A stretch of DNA of 64,000 nucleotides from the NCBI RefSeq assembly GCF_963576545.1, contig NC_083651.1, positions 11,520,386 to 11,584,385 of the forward strand, read 5' to 3'. Both the position numbers and the translations under genes were made by a program. The DNA is from Limanda limanda (taxonomy: Eukaryota; Chordata; Actinopteri; Pleuronectiformes; Pleuronectidae). Under the pieces are notes generated by a model that saw only the letters and a list, made by a program, of their open reading frames with translations, was not told the DNA's origin and made no database searches. Positions 12,924 through 22,326 of the stretch are shown in pieces. Every line of letters starts with the position of its first letter. The first letter of the stretch is position 1.

Positions 12924-13054
12924 GTAATGTAAAGAAGTTGTTACTATACAATGTCTAATTAATGATACATTTAAAATGTATCAATGTGTAAATTACACAC
13001 GCTATCTGTTCACAGATTAATTTCTGCTCTTTTATAATGTGAAAAAAATTTCAG

Positions 13055-13326
13055 AGTCCAAAATGGATTTCTGCTGTCAATGCGGAATGAAAGCTCCTTT
13101 GGCCTTCGAAATCCAAACAAAAGACATTCTTTGGGTAAGTATCACAAGTTCAGTGATAAAATATCAATTGCATGAAAAAACCGTGCAGTTAATGTGCCTG
13201 GGTTTGTGGTTTCTACAGATCGAATGCGGAAAATGCAACAGATGGTTCCATGCATCTTGCCTTGGAATGACAGCTGCCAGTGTTCCAGAGAAAGACACTG
13301 CATGGTATTGTGAAATTTGCCTCTAA
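13055..13326 (+). CDS. element B C-terminal PHD finger
   Basis: Two exons (13055-13134 and 13219-13326) continue in phase from the protease exon ending at 12923 (G|AG makes Glu). Cys/His spacing fits a C4HC3 PHD finger: FCCQCG, IECGKC, WFHASCLGM and WYCEICL followed by a TAA stop. A conserved Trp precedes the last Cys pair. PHD fingers usually read histone H3 tails, so this could tether the transposase complex to chromatin; that role is inference. Confidence 0.75.
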
Positions 13327-13844
13327 GATAATAGGGGTATACATATTGGAATAGTCATGAATGTTTGAAGATTCAATCAAAAAAATGTCTAAGTCTATTG
13401 GTCATATGCTATTCATGACAGTTCTTGTTCTATATTGTTCATGTTTATCCTACAAAGTTGGATCATTTTGGGGCCATACTACCCTCTAGGGTTTGAAAAA
13501 ACGAAAGAAAGCGAATAAGAAAATTAAGCTCAACAAAATTAAAAGGGGAAAAAATACAAAGTAAGGGGACATTATTTAACCACGGACATGGGGTTACCAA
13601 AACAGGGGAATGTCTATTTTGACAACGAATTTTTGAGAAATTATACCATAATGTTATAAGAAATACGGTCACTGGCAGCTACATCAAAGCATAAGAAAAT
13701 GTATTTTTATTCATCACTGGGCTTTGTTTTTGTTTAAGAGATAGCCTACAGCCATATTTACTAATCTGTTATTAAAAAATGTCTTGTTAACAATGCCTTT
13801 TGTGTGTTTTTCATAATTACTCCCATCCTATTTCACAAAAAAGG
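13327..13844 (+). other. 3' non-coding part of element B
   Basis: AT-rich DNA after the PHD stop codon. AAATACAAAG-type runs occur but no clear AATAAA close to the stop is obvious. A few short open frames have no recognisable domain. It leads into the inverted 142-bp repeat. Confidence 0.35.
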
Positions 13845-14170
13845 TCACCCATAATAAATGTGAAAATTTCCTTTTGGTGAATATTTCAAACCATTAATTG
13901 CATCCCCATTCGCTATAATGCAAAATGTCAAAAAATAATGACCCGTAGTAAGTAAAAGCCAACCATTGGCAAGTACTACATCAATCAGAATGAAAAAATG
14001 TAGTTTTATTGATTTTTGGTGAATATTTGAAACTATTAATTGCATCCTCATTCGCTATAATGCAAAATTTCAACAAATAATGACCCGTAGTAAGTAAAAG
14101 CCCCCCACTGGCAAGTACTACAGCAATCAGAATGAGAATGTGTTTTTATTGATTATTGGTGATTTCTTTC
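13845..14170 (-). repeat. inverted copies of the 142-bp satellite (right subterminal repeat of element B)
   Basis: About 2.3 units of the repeat seen at 5911-7015 occur here on the opposite strand (reverse-complement landmarks CATTCGCTATAATGC and AAGCCAACCATTGGCAAG). With the left array this gives inverted subterminal repeats flanking the transposase-Ulp1-PHD gene. Just outside lies a short hairpin, GGTGAC-GTCTAT-GTCACC (about 14189-14206). Confidence 0.8.
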
Positions 14171-14206
14171 CTGAAACAATTCCATGGTGACGTCTATGTC
14201 ACCAGT

Positions 14207-15834
14207 CCGTGGGGTGTAATTTGTGGACGGTCCCTAAAACAGATTGCAGCCGGACCGTAGATTACAGCGCTGTTCTTGCACAGATATCGATAGCAACAAC
14301 TAATTTCGGTGTGATTTTTTGTCAATACGCTGTCCTATACTGTCCTCAACATACTACACCCGTAATATAGTGCAATTGTGTTGATTAAGCCGATTGCTGG
14401 ATTAATCCGATTGCAAAACTGAATATCCGGCGTATATCCAACCTGCTGCTAACTTTTACCCGCCGTTTACGGGTGTGTGTGTTTTGGCCCGGTAGAAGCA
14501 GCATGAATAAATAGAAACAGCTTTTTGTCGGGAGCGTTAGCTTGCTGCTAGCGTTAGCCCCGGCACCTCCGTGCACCTCCGGAGACGTCCCGGTGTTGTG
14601 GACCTTGTCTCTGCCGCTGTGGCCACTTAGATGCTTTACGTGTATCAGCAGGGAGCTAACGGTAGCTAGCTGCTAGTTTGTGTTTAGAGCTCCAGCACTT
14701 TCTGGAATGGTTGCTTGTGAACGTATTTACAGCAGTATTGCATGTGGCCCCCCACCCGGGAAGCATCGCACTGGGAGGTGGGGGGAGAGATCCCATTTCG
14801 GGTCCTGAGTGGAGGACGATGCTCTCGGAGTCTAGCTTGTGTGTGTGTGGCGTCCCGGGCATGCCGCACGTTTACATAGAAAACAGTGCACTCGGAGGCT
14901 AACCCGACTCGTAGCTTCTGTGTGTGTCTGTCTTTGTTAGAAACTAGCACCGGAACGTGTTCAAGGACCCCCCCCGGTCTCCGGTTGCATTGTACCGGTG
15001 CCGGGGGCTCGCTCAGCGCCCCGGGTGGCGGAGCGGAGGAGGAGGAGGAGGGGGGGAGAGAGCTGTGCATTATAACTTTTGTGGCTCTTACAGATTTGCT
15101 CCACGCAGCCCGAGCTGCACGAACCGGTGCTCGTTGCCGCCTCCGTCGCTCGCTTTAAAATAGACTCATACCCAGGGTTTTAAGTGCATTTCACTGCAAA
15201 AGTTGCAGCAGTGTTAGCTTCCAAAGCTAGCCCCCACATCCCTTTGCCTGTGTGTGTCTGTGTGTGTGCGTGTGTTTGTCTGTGTCTATCTGTGTGTGTC
15301 TGTGTATGTGCGTGTGTGTGTGTGTGTATATATGCCCTGTATGAATAAATATACTCATACAATTAAATACTGTATACACACATATCTAATGCATGTATTT
15401 AAATAAATGTACATCCTTATCAGAAGGTGTTGTAGTTTTAAAATTGTAGCTTCAATGAAGAAACACAACAAACAAATACAGAAATATATGTGTAGGACAG
15501 TGACTTAAAATTATTTTAACAACCTTAAATATGCTAAGGAGAGATTTAAGACGTGAAAGTGGATGTGTGTGTGTGTGATTGACAGGGGGGGCGGGGTGGT
15601 GAGAGGGGGGCGGGGCGAGGAGAGGGGGGGGGCGGGGGGACTCAAAACAGGTCAATCTGAAGAGGGCTGTTTTAGACAGGGTAAGAAGGCTGCTGTTTTA
15701 AATGATCCTTGTGGTATTTTGACCAAAAAATGTTACAGACATTTCATTAAGACCCCAAGGAACCATATCAACTTGTGGTAAAATGGGCATAATAGGTCTC
15801 CTTTAAACGAGTCTACTTCAACTTCGACTTCAAA
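14207..15834. repeat. CpG-rich repeat region with (TG)n and G-run tracts; no gene
   Basis: 14240-15170 is CpG-rich and contains local duplications (GGAGTCTAGCTTGTGTGTG resembles GGAGGCTAACCCGACTCG). 15241-15335 is a degenerate TG/CTG microsatellite. 15584-15640 is a G-rich run. The end (about 15650-15806), read in reverse, starts TTAAAGGAGACCTATTATGC, which I recognise as a frequent fish repeat terminus, possibly TTAA-targeting. I could not locate the other end or any coding exon. Confidence 0.4.
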
Positions 15835-16203
15835 ATGTCAGGTCGCAGAGAGGCAGTTAGAAAGCCGGAACAAACGGGCCAACCACGAGCCCAGCCACCC
15901 AGGGTGGTCAAAAAGAGGCGTGAGGCCCCAAAACCGGAGGCCAACCCAAATTTCACCGTACAAGTCCAACCGTGTGTGGTTAAAGGGCCCACCCAGGCCG
16001 AGATTGCGCAGGCCGCCGAGGCGGCGGACGCCGCTGAGAAGGCCATCGCCGTGGAGCAAAGACCAAGAAACAGGAGGACTCGAGCTGCGCTGAAGGCCGC
16101 CAAGGACGCCTTCGACTTGGCGGCCTACAAAGCTACGAAGGCCAAAGAAAAAATTACGGCCAAAGCCGCTGCCAAAGCGGAAAAGCAGCCGTGGAAGCAG
16201 TGA
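15835..16203 (+). CDS. intronless Ala/Lys/Pro-rich 122-residue ORF, likely retrocopy
   Basis: A single uninterrupted frame runs from ATG (context AAAATGTCA) to TGA. The protein is highly basic. Residues 1-45 are Arg/Pro/Gln-rich (SGRREAVRKPEQTGQ, VVKKRREAPKPEANP). Residues 60-120 are Ala/Lys-rich and strongly helical (AQAAEAADAAEKAI, TKAKEKITAKAAAKAEKQ). I do not recognise the family; the composition recalls linker-histone-like or ribosome-associated tails, but that is not evidence of homology. About 660 bp of AT-rich 3' UTR follows, then AATAAA and 20 A, so the unit looks like a reverse-transcribed mRNA whose frame is still open. Confidence 0.45.
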   Translation: MSGRREAVRKPEQTGQPRAQPPRVVKKRREAPKPEANPNFTVQVQPCVVKGPTQAEIAQAAEAADAAEKAIAVEQRPRNRRTRAALKAAKDAFDLAAYKATKAKEKITAKAAAKAEKQPWKQ

Positions 16204-16919
16204 CCTACTAAAGTTTATGTGTATGTTCAGTGTAATCAGCATAATTCAACTTTTCATTGTTGCAGTCTTAAAACAGTGACAGTCTTTTAGCTTTAGACAG
16301 TGTTTGTTTTTCTGTTGCCTGCACGCACACATTATGTCGTTCCCTGTTGCTTATAGGCTCCACTGTAATTGGTGCCCAATGAGTTAACCTGCCCGTGAAG
16401 TAGTCTGTGCTTGTTCATTCAATATTAATAATTACAACAGTTAGAGCAGTTACATTAACATTACGAGCAATTTTATCACAGGAGGATGTTTCCTTTTTAC
16501 TAAAAGGAAGAATATGTTCCAAACAATCTTGTATAACACCCAGAAATTGACACGATGCCACTGTATTTGTAATGTGGAAACAAAAACTTGCATTCATTCA
16601 TGCACACCGGATGTTTTATATAGAGGCTACGTCTGAATTCATAACATCCTCCTAATTTCCTGACAAACGTAAGTCAACAGTGTTTGTTTTGCGTCTTCCT
16701 GTCACATTCAAAATTTTTTTCTGTACATGCAAAGAGAAGAGATGACTATTGTCCTTTATCCAGAGAAAGTTATTAGGTTACACTTTGTTTACTGTTGTAT
16801 AGTTCTTGTGTAATTTGTTATGGTATCATAGATCAAGGTTTCATCTTTGATATGCTATATCTCAAAGAATAAAGATTGATATTTTTATTGTTTAAAGTCA
16901 AAAAAAAAAAAAAAAAAAA
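16204..16919 (+). other. 3' UTR with AATAAA and genomic poly(A) tract
   Basis: AT-rich non-coding sequence ends with AATAAA at 16868-16873, then 26 bases, then a run of 20 A (16900-16919). A genomic A-tract at the correct spacing from a polyadenylation signal is the signature of a processed retrocopy. No clear target-site duplication was found around 15780-15830. Confidence 0.6.
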
Positions 16920-17799
16920 GTTTAGTCTTAAACATATTTTAGTGTAATATTACATAACATATGTTTTATTTTTAATGTCAGGAAGACAACCTGGGGCCAA
17001 ACACCCCTCGCAGAGATGGAGAGTGCAGCTGCTGAGGTCATGCAAGGAAAGAAGTCGTTAAGAAAAGCTGGAAGGGATATCAATATTGACAAGACAACCC
17101 TCAAAAGATTAATTAAGAAAAAAGAGAAGGGGGGAAGTCAAATCAGTAGCATGGGTTGCAGTAGCTGAGGCAAAAAGAATATTGACAGATGAGATGGAGG
17201 AGGAGCTTGCCAAACACTTAAAACAACTAGCTGACCAGTTCCATGGCCATGCTCCAGTTAAGTGCCGTGAACTGGCATTTGAATACGCAGAGAAGAACAA
17301 CATCCCTGTCCCTGCAAATTGGACAGAGAAACAAAGTGCAGGTAAGCTAGGGTGTGCAAGATATCACATGATTCTGTAGGTTAAATTAGACCAACTGATG
17401 TTGCCAAAAAGCTAAATCTTATAATAATGAATTCTCTACTCTCTAGGAGTAGAGTGGTTAGGCAGCTTCCTAGCACGTCGCCATCTCTCTGTCCGAACTC
17501 CGGAGGCAACATCCCTGGGAAGAGCTACAGCCTTCAATAAAACTACAGTGGGGGAGTTCTTTGAGAATCTGGCTGTAGTGATGGACAGGTGACAATATTA
17601 ATTCTTTAGTTGCAAATGTTTTATGGAGGCTTTACCTGTAAGATTTGGTTTTGATTCTGATAAGGTTTTTCTCTTTGCAGGCACACATTCCCTCCACACA
17701 TGATTTACAATGTGGATGAAACAGGCGTCTGTATAGTAGGGCTGAACGATTAATTGCATTTGCTATAATATCGCGATATGATAAAACACGATTTGCTAA

Positions 17800-20085
17800 T
17801 CGCAACGTGCGCGACGCTACACTACGAACTTGTTACAGCACTTAAAAAAATACCATAAAACAAGTTATGACAGATGTTTGGACAAAATGCCGAGCACGAG
17901 TGCGCAAGACAAAGCAAGAACCTCAAGACAGGGATCAGTGACGGAGATGTTTGATAGTGTCACGCCGTATGAGCGCAATTCAAAAGGGCACGGAGAAATC
18001 ACTCGGGCGGTTACAGAGTTCATAGCAAAAGATATGGTGCCTGTCAGCACGGTGACCAAGCCTGGGTTCACGGCATTGATTAATACGATAGATAAACGGT
18101 ACAGTATACCCTCCCGGACATTCTTCAGTCAGACTGCCATACCGGAGCTTTACAAAAAGTGCAAAGAGAGAGTCGCCGCGGAGCTTAAAACGGTGGAGTT
18201 TTTTGCTACGACTACTGATATGTGGTCAAGCCGCACATCTGAGCCTTACCAGAGTCTAACGGTCCATTTTATTGGTGAAGATTTCAACCTAAAAGCTCGC
18301 TGCCTACAAGCTGCCTACTTCCCAGACGACCACACAGGTGAAAATATTGCAGCCGACCTGAGAGAGGGGCTTTCCAGCTGGGATCTCCTTGAGGAGAAAC
18401 ACGTCTGCATCACGACGGACAACGCGTCAAATATGGTGCTGGCTGCACGGCTTAATGAATGGACGAGGCTCCAGTGTTTTGCACACAGATAACATCTTGC
18501 CATTGGAAAGTTAACATGTCGTTCGTGTGTGTGCAAGAGAGAGATTTTCACCAATTTACAGAAATCAGTGTAGGCCTATAGTATTGTAACGTCCCCGCCT
18601 CACAGATGACACGGGACTTCTTCTCTGTTTAGTTAATTTATTACAGTTAACACGAACATGTCACATGTCCTACTCGGTCACTTCCACACATCAACAACGT
18701 CCTCCACTTCAATTCCTCATACTGTGTGTGTGAGCCTGACATCACACACAACCCCACCCCATTGGTCCAGAACAATCACATGTCCCACCCCCGACCCCTT
18801 CACTGAGCCTACGGACATCTCAAACTGTTCATGTGGTGTGTGTGTGTGTGTGTGTGTGAGATAGAGAGGACAGGGGTGTGGATGTGTGCATTTCAGAATG
18901 ACAGAATGTGAGTTTGTAATGTTGATAGCCCTGTATCATAAAACTTTAATTGTTTGTAATACACTACTTTTTATTTCTTTTAGAAAATGCACTCAAAGAT
19001 AACAGAGTTTCAAGGGCAACAGCACTGTGCAGGAAGCTGGTGGGGCACTTTTCCCACAGTTGGAAGAAGAAGGCAGCACTGACGGAGGCACAGAGGGATC
19101 TCAAACTCCCTGAGCACAACCTCATAACTGAGTGCTCAACAAGATGGGGATCTAAAGAAATGATGATTGCCAGAGTGCTTGAACAGGCCAAAGCCATTTC
19201 TCAGGTATTGTCTGGTGACCGATATGCACGCTCCCTCATCCCAACCTGGCAGGATATTGACGTGTTGAAGTCAATCCACAAGGCACTGCATCCTCTACTG
19301 GAATTTACAGATGCTCTTTCTGGAGAGGAATATGTGAGCATCTCCTACCTCAAGCCAGTTCTCCACCTTTTTGCCACATCAGTCCTGGCTGAAGATGCTG
19401 AGGACACTGACCTCACTAAATCAATAAAAACCAAAGTCCTAGCATACCTAAATAACAAATATGCAGACCCAAACATCCAGGAACTTTTGGATGTTGCCTG
19501 TTTCCTGGACCCTAGGTTCAAAACACAGTTCATCAGTACTGACAACATCCCTGCCATCAAGACCCGACTGAAGACAGATCGTAGACTTAGCAAAACGTAC
19601 ATATCATCGGGTAAATGATAATTATGTATTTCACAAAAACACAATTTTTCTGTAAAATCTAACTGGAAAACTAATGGCTGTTTTTTTTCATCTAATAGGA
19701 CAAGAGGTCTCGCACTGAAGCTGTTCCTCAAAGTGCACAGCCCTTGGGGGAAAAGGTGAAGAGGTCTCTTGGCAGTTTTTTCAAGACCAGTGCGGCCTCT
19801 CCGTCTTTGCCTGTACAACCTGAAGATGTCGCAGAGGCAGAGATGAACAGTTACCTGATGTCTCCTGCCATTGATGGAGAAGATGATCCCTTGGTCTGGT
19901 GGAGGCTGCACGAGATCAGCTACACACAATTGTCCACCATGGCCCGCAAGTATCTTTGTGTACCTGCCACAAGTGCTCCCTCAGAGCGTCTTTTTAGCAC
20001 AGGAGGGAATATTGTGACTTGCATTCGCTCATCGTTGAAGCCAGCAAAAGTTAATATGCTGGTTTTCTTAGCAAAAAACCTCTGA
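17800..20085 (+). pseudogene. hAT transposase (ZBED-like), 5'-truncated and with a nonsense codon
   Basis: The first block (about 17815-18490) starts inside the BED finger (NLLQHLKKYHK); the Cys pair of the finger is missing, so the 5' coding end is deleted. The catalytic core follows: TTTDMWSSRTSEPYQSLT, then ITTDNASNM. A TAA at 18490-18492 replaces a Leu codon in CFAHR*HLAI. After an intron (18500-18983) the second block gives ENALKDNRVSRATALCRK, ECSTRWGSKEMMI and DVACFLDPRFK. The third block (about 19699-20085) holds the C-terminal dimerisation motif VPATSAPSERLFSTGG. The intron contains a reversed LTR copy. Not functional, but well preserved. Confidence 0.85.
18588..18830 (-). mobile_element. 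reversed, diverged copy of the TGTAACGGACTGG LTR family
   Basis: On the minus strand this matches the solo LTR at 40075-40349. Shared segments include the reverse of GGTCGGGGTGGAACATGTGA, the ACCAATAGGATGGGGTTG region and the end AAGCGGGGACACTACA. It lies within the intron of the hAT transposase. A (TG)n tract follows (18836-18860). Confidence 0.6.
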
Positions 20086-20439
20086 GCCACTGTGAAAAAA
20101 ACTGTTGGATCATTATGGCTGGCAGTGCCATACTCATTGTGAAATTTAGTCTTTGTGGTGTGTTATTGTTGTATATTTTAGATAAGTGAGGTTGATCTGT
20201 ATTATAATATTCAAATTGTTTTTTATTGTCTCATTTACAAAGTTTCTGTAATGAGCAGTTCAATAAAAATGTAAAATGTATCTAATATTGTGTCGGTCAT
20301 ATTTAAATCATTCATTACATTTTTTTGGGGAAAAAAAATAGGAACAAAAAAAAAATCGCATATTAAATCGCAATCGCAATATTAGGGGAAATAATCGCAA
20401 TTAGATTATTTTCCCAAATCGTTCAGCCCTACTTTACAG

Positions 20440-20690
20440 TACAAAAGCCACGGCAGGTAAGCTACACATGATACACTAGAGAGCACCAGACTGATACTGA
20501 GTGGCGTGTGATAATGACCAGCTAGCTATTGGCAGAATGCTGAAACTAATGCTATTAGTAATGTTGTGAACCTGTGAACTGGAAAAAAATTAATGGACTG
20601 AAACGAAATACAATGTACCTTAAGACCAATAGTAGCCTACTGATTTCACATGCCATTGATTCTAAACTTTCTATTTTATTCAGGTTGTGA
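20440..20690 (+). other. intron of the pogo-like gene
   Basis: Non-coding AT-rich sequence between the QKPRQ|GTAAGC donor just after the hAT insertion and the TTTATTCAG acceptor before VVTEKGKK. Nothing else seen. Confidence 0.5.
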
Positions 20691-21883
20691 CAGAGAAAGG
20701 AAAAAAGCAAGTTGGTGCAATCACATCGGCTGAGAGAGAACTGGTGACTGTGGTGTGTGCAGTGAATGCTGCTGGGAATGCCATACCTCCCATGTTTGTC
20801 TTCCCCAGAGTTAGGTTTAAGGACGACTTCATGATAGAAGCACCTCCAGGAGCCAAAGGTGCCCTTGACTGACGGATGAGATCTAACCCTGGCAAAACAG
20901 TCTCCATCTACCAGATTGCAGGACTTGTGAATGAGGCCTTCTTGTCAGCAGTGACACCTAGGAATATCACTTCTGGATTCAAGTCTACTGGGATTTTCCC
21001 ATATAACCGAGATATTTTCCCTGAGGAAGCGTTTGCACTATCCGTGGTGTCAGACCGGCCAAATCCTGACTTGCAGCCTGCAACCACTGTTCCGTCCACT
21101 TCAGAGGATCCGGATGGTCCACTCCTTGCAGATGAACCACCTGCAGATTAACCAACTGCTGCAGATGATCCACTCTCTGATGCTAATCTATCCACTGCGC
21201 CTGGTCAACATGGATGTGCCTCGCCAGCTGACTCAGATGTGCAACGTGTTCCCAGCCAACCTGGATATGTGTCTCCTCGTGAAATCCAACCACTTCCCAA
21301 ATGTCCCCCCAGAGCACAAACCAAAAGGAAGCGTGTGAAGACAGCCATCCTAACTGATACTCCTGAGAAGCAGACAATAGAAAAGGATTATGAAGAGCGA
21401 CAAAAGAAACTGGCAGGGAAAAAGCAAAATAGCAAAGTAAAGGGAAAACCGAAAAAGGAAAAGAAAGCACCCAAAAAGAAAATCATAGATAGCAGCTCTG
21501 AGGAGAGTGATGTCTGTGTCCCACTTGATGATGCGTCTGACAAAGAGAGCTCTGAGGATGAGAGCAGTGATCCTGGAAACACAGATCTGTCCGTGGGTGA
21601 CTTTGTCCTAGTTAACTTTGCAACCAAACACAGGAGTCTCCGTTACGTTGGCATGGTTGAGAAAGTTGAGGACGAAATACTTACACAATTCCTCAGAAGA
21701 ATCCAGGGAAGCAAGAAAGCGTGGGAGAGACCCATGTTTGCTATAAAAGAAAATGATGTGGCACATGTTCCTAAAGGTGATGTGGTGAAGAAGCTGCCTC
21801 AACCTAAGAGGCCTGGAGGAACCACACGGAGAGAGCAACTCTTCACCTTTCCCTGTAACTTTCAGGGCTGGAATGTAGAGTAG

Positions 21884-22326
21884 GCCTCGTAATAGACTAT
21901 GAGGCTTCTGTTCTAAGCCAGGTGGGTCTCGTCCTGTGTTCTGAGTCCCAGGCTGTTCTAGCTGGTTATGGTTCCATGACTGTGTTCTTATCTAACTGGT
22001 TCTGTCATTTGAATGTTAATTAAAAATTTTTGAATTATATTATGTTGTATATGATTTTGTTCGGAGTGACTTTCAGGTGTTTAAATAAATCTGCTTAATT
22101 GACCAATCCCCATGATTCTGTTACTAGTCCGATATTAGTTTTGGAATGTGTGGTTGTCAATCTAGCTGTCAGGATTTTTACTATTACAACATGTGTTGTT
22201 ATGGTAGTTTTAAAGTGTAAAAAGTAAGTGAATCAGTTTACCCCCAGCTGGTTCACTTTACCCCCTTGATTTCTCTGGTCTGTCTCACTTTACCCCATTT
22301 GCAAGGTACACCACACCAGTTGTTCA
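21884..22326. other. 3' flank of the pogo-like copy; no gene
   Basis: Contains two GTTCACTTTACCCCC-like repeats (about 22235 and 22285), which may be subterminal binding sites of the pogo-like element. No terminal inverted repeat partner was identified on the left. Confidence 0.3.

Larger units (their letters stand above)
17737..20431 (+). mobile_element. hAT (ZBED-type) DNA transposon, nested in the pogo-like gene
   Basis: The terminal inverted repeats are exact over at least 15 bp: TAGGGCTGAACGATT at the left, and its reverse complement at the right ending at 20431. The flanks CTGTATAG (17729-17736) and CTTTACAG (20432-20439) agree at 6 of 8 positions, fitting an aged hAT 8-bp duplication. 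Removing the element and one flank restores the pogo-like frame across ETGV-TVQKP. The ends also contain the AATCGCAATCGCAATAT motifs seen in many fish hAT ends. Confidence 0.9.
16980..21883 (+). pseudogene. pogo-like (Tigger/CENP-B type) transposase gene, split by a hAT insertion
   Basis: Exon 1 starts after TTTTTAATGTCAG and encodes a psq-type helix-turn-helix (SLRKAGRDINIDKTTLKRLI). A frameshift near 17140 precedes AVAEAKRILTDEMEEELAKH. Further exons carry the CENP-B-like part (WTEKQSAG, GVEWLGSFLARRHLS) and the first catalytic Asp in MIYNVDETG. The hAT element at 17737-20431 sits exactly there. Reading resumes with TVQKPRQ, then TEKGKKQVGAITSAERELVT to FKDDFMIEAPPGAKGA. A stop at 20873 marks an internal deletion that removes the second catalytic Asp. 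The tail resumes at RSNPGKTVSIYQIAGLVN and FKSTGIFPYNRDIF, with stops. 21239-21883 encodes a Lys/Glu/Ser-rich C-terminus. The copy is clearly non-functional. Confidence 0.8.

Noticed and set aside
14684..15163. Several 70-128-codon frames in the CpG-rich region
   Set aside because: They overlap in many frames on both strands, as expected of GC-rich DNA with few stops. No frame shows a domain.
15838..16242. 134-codon minus-strand frame opposite the Ala/Lys-rich ORF
   Set aside because: Antisense shadow of a GC-rich ORF; the poly(A) and AATAAA are oriented for the plus strand.
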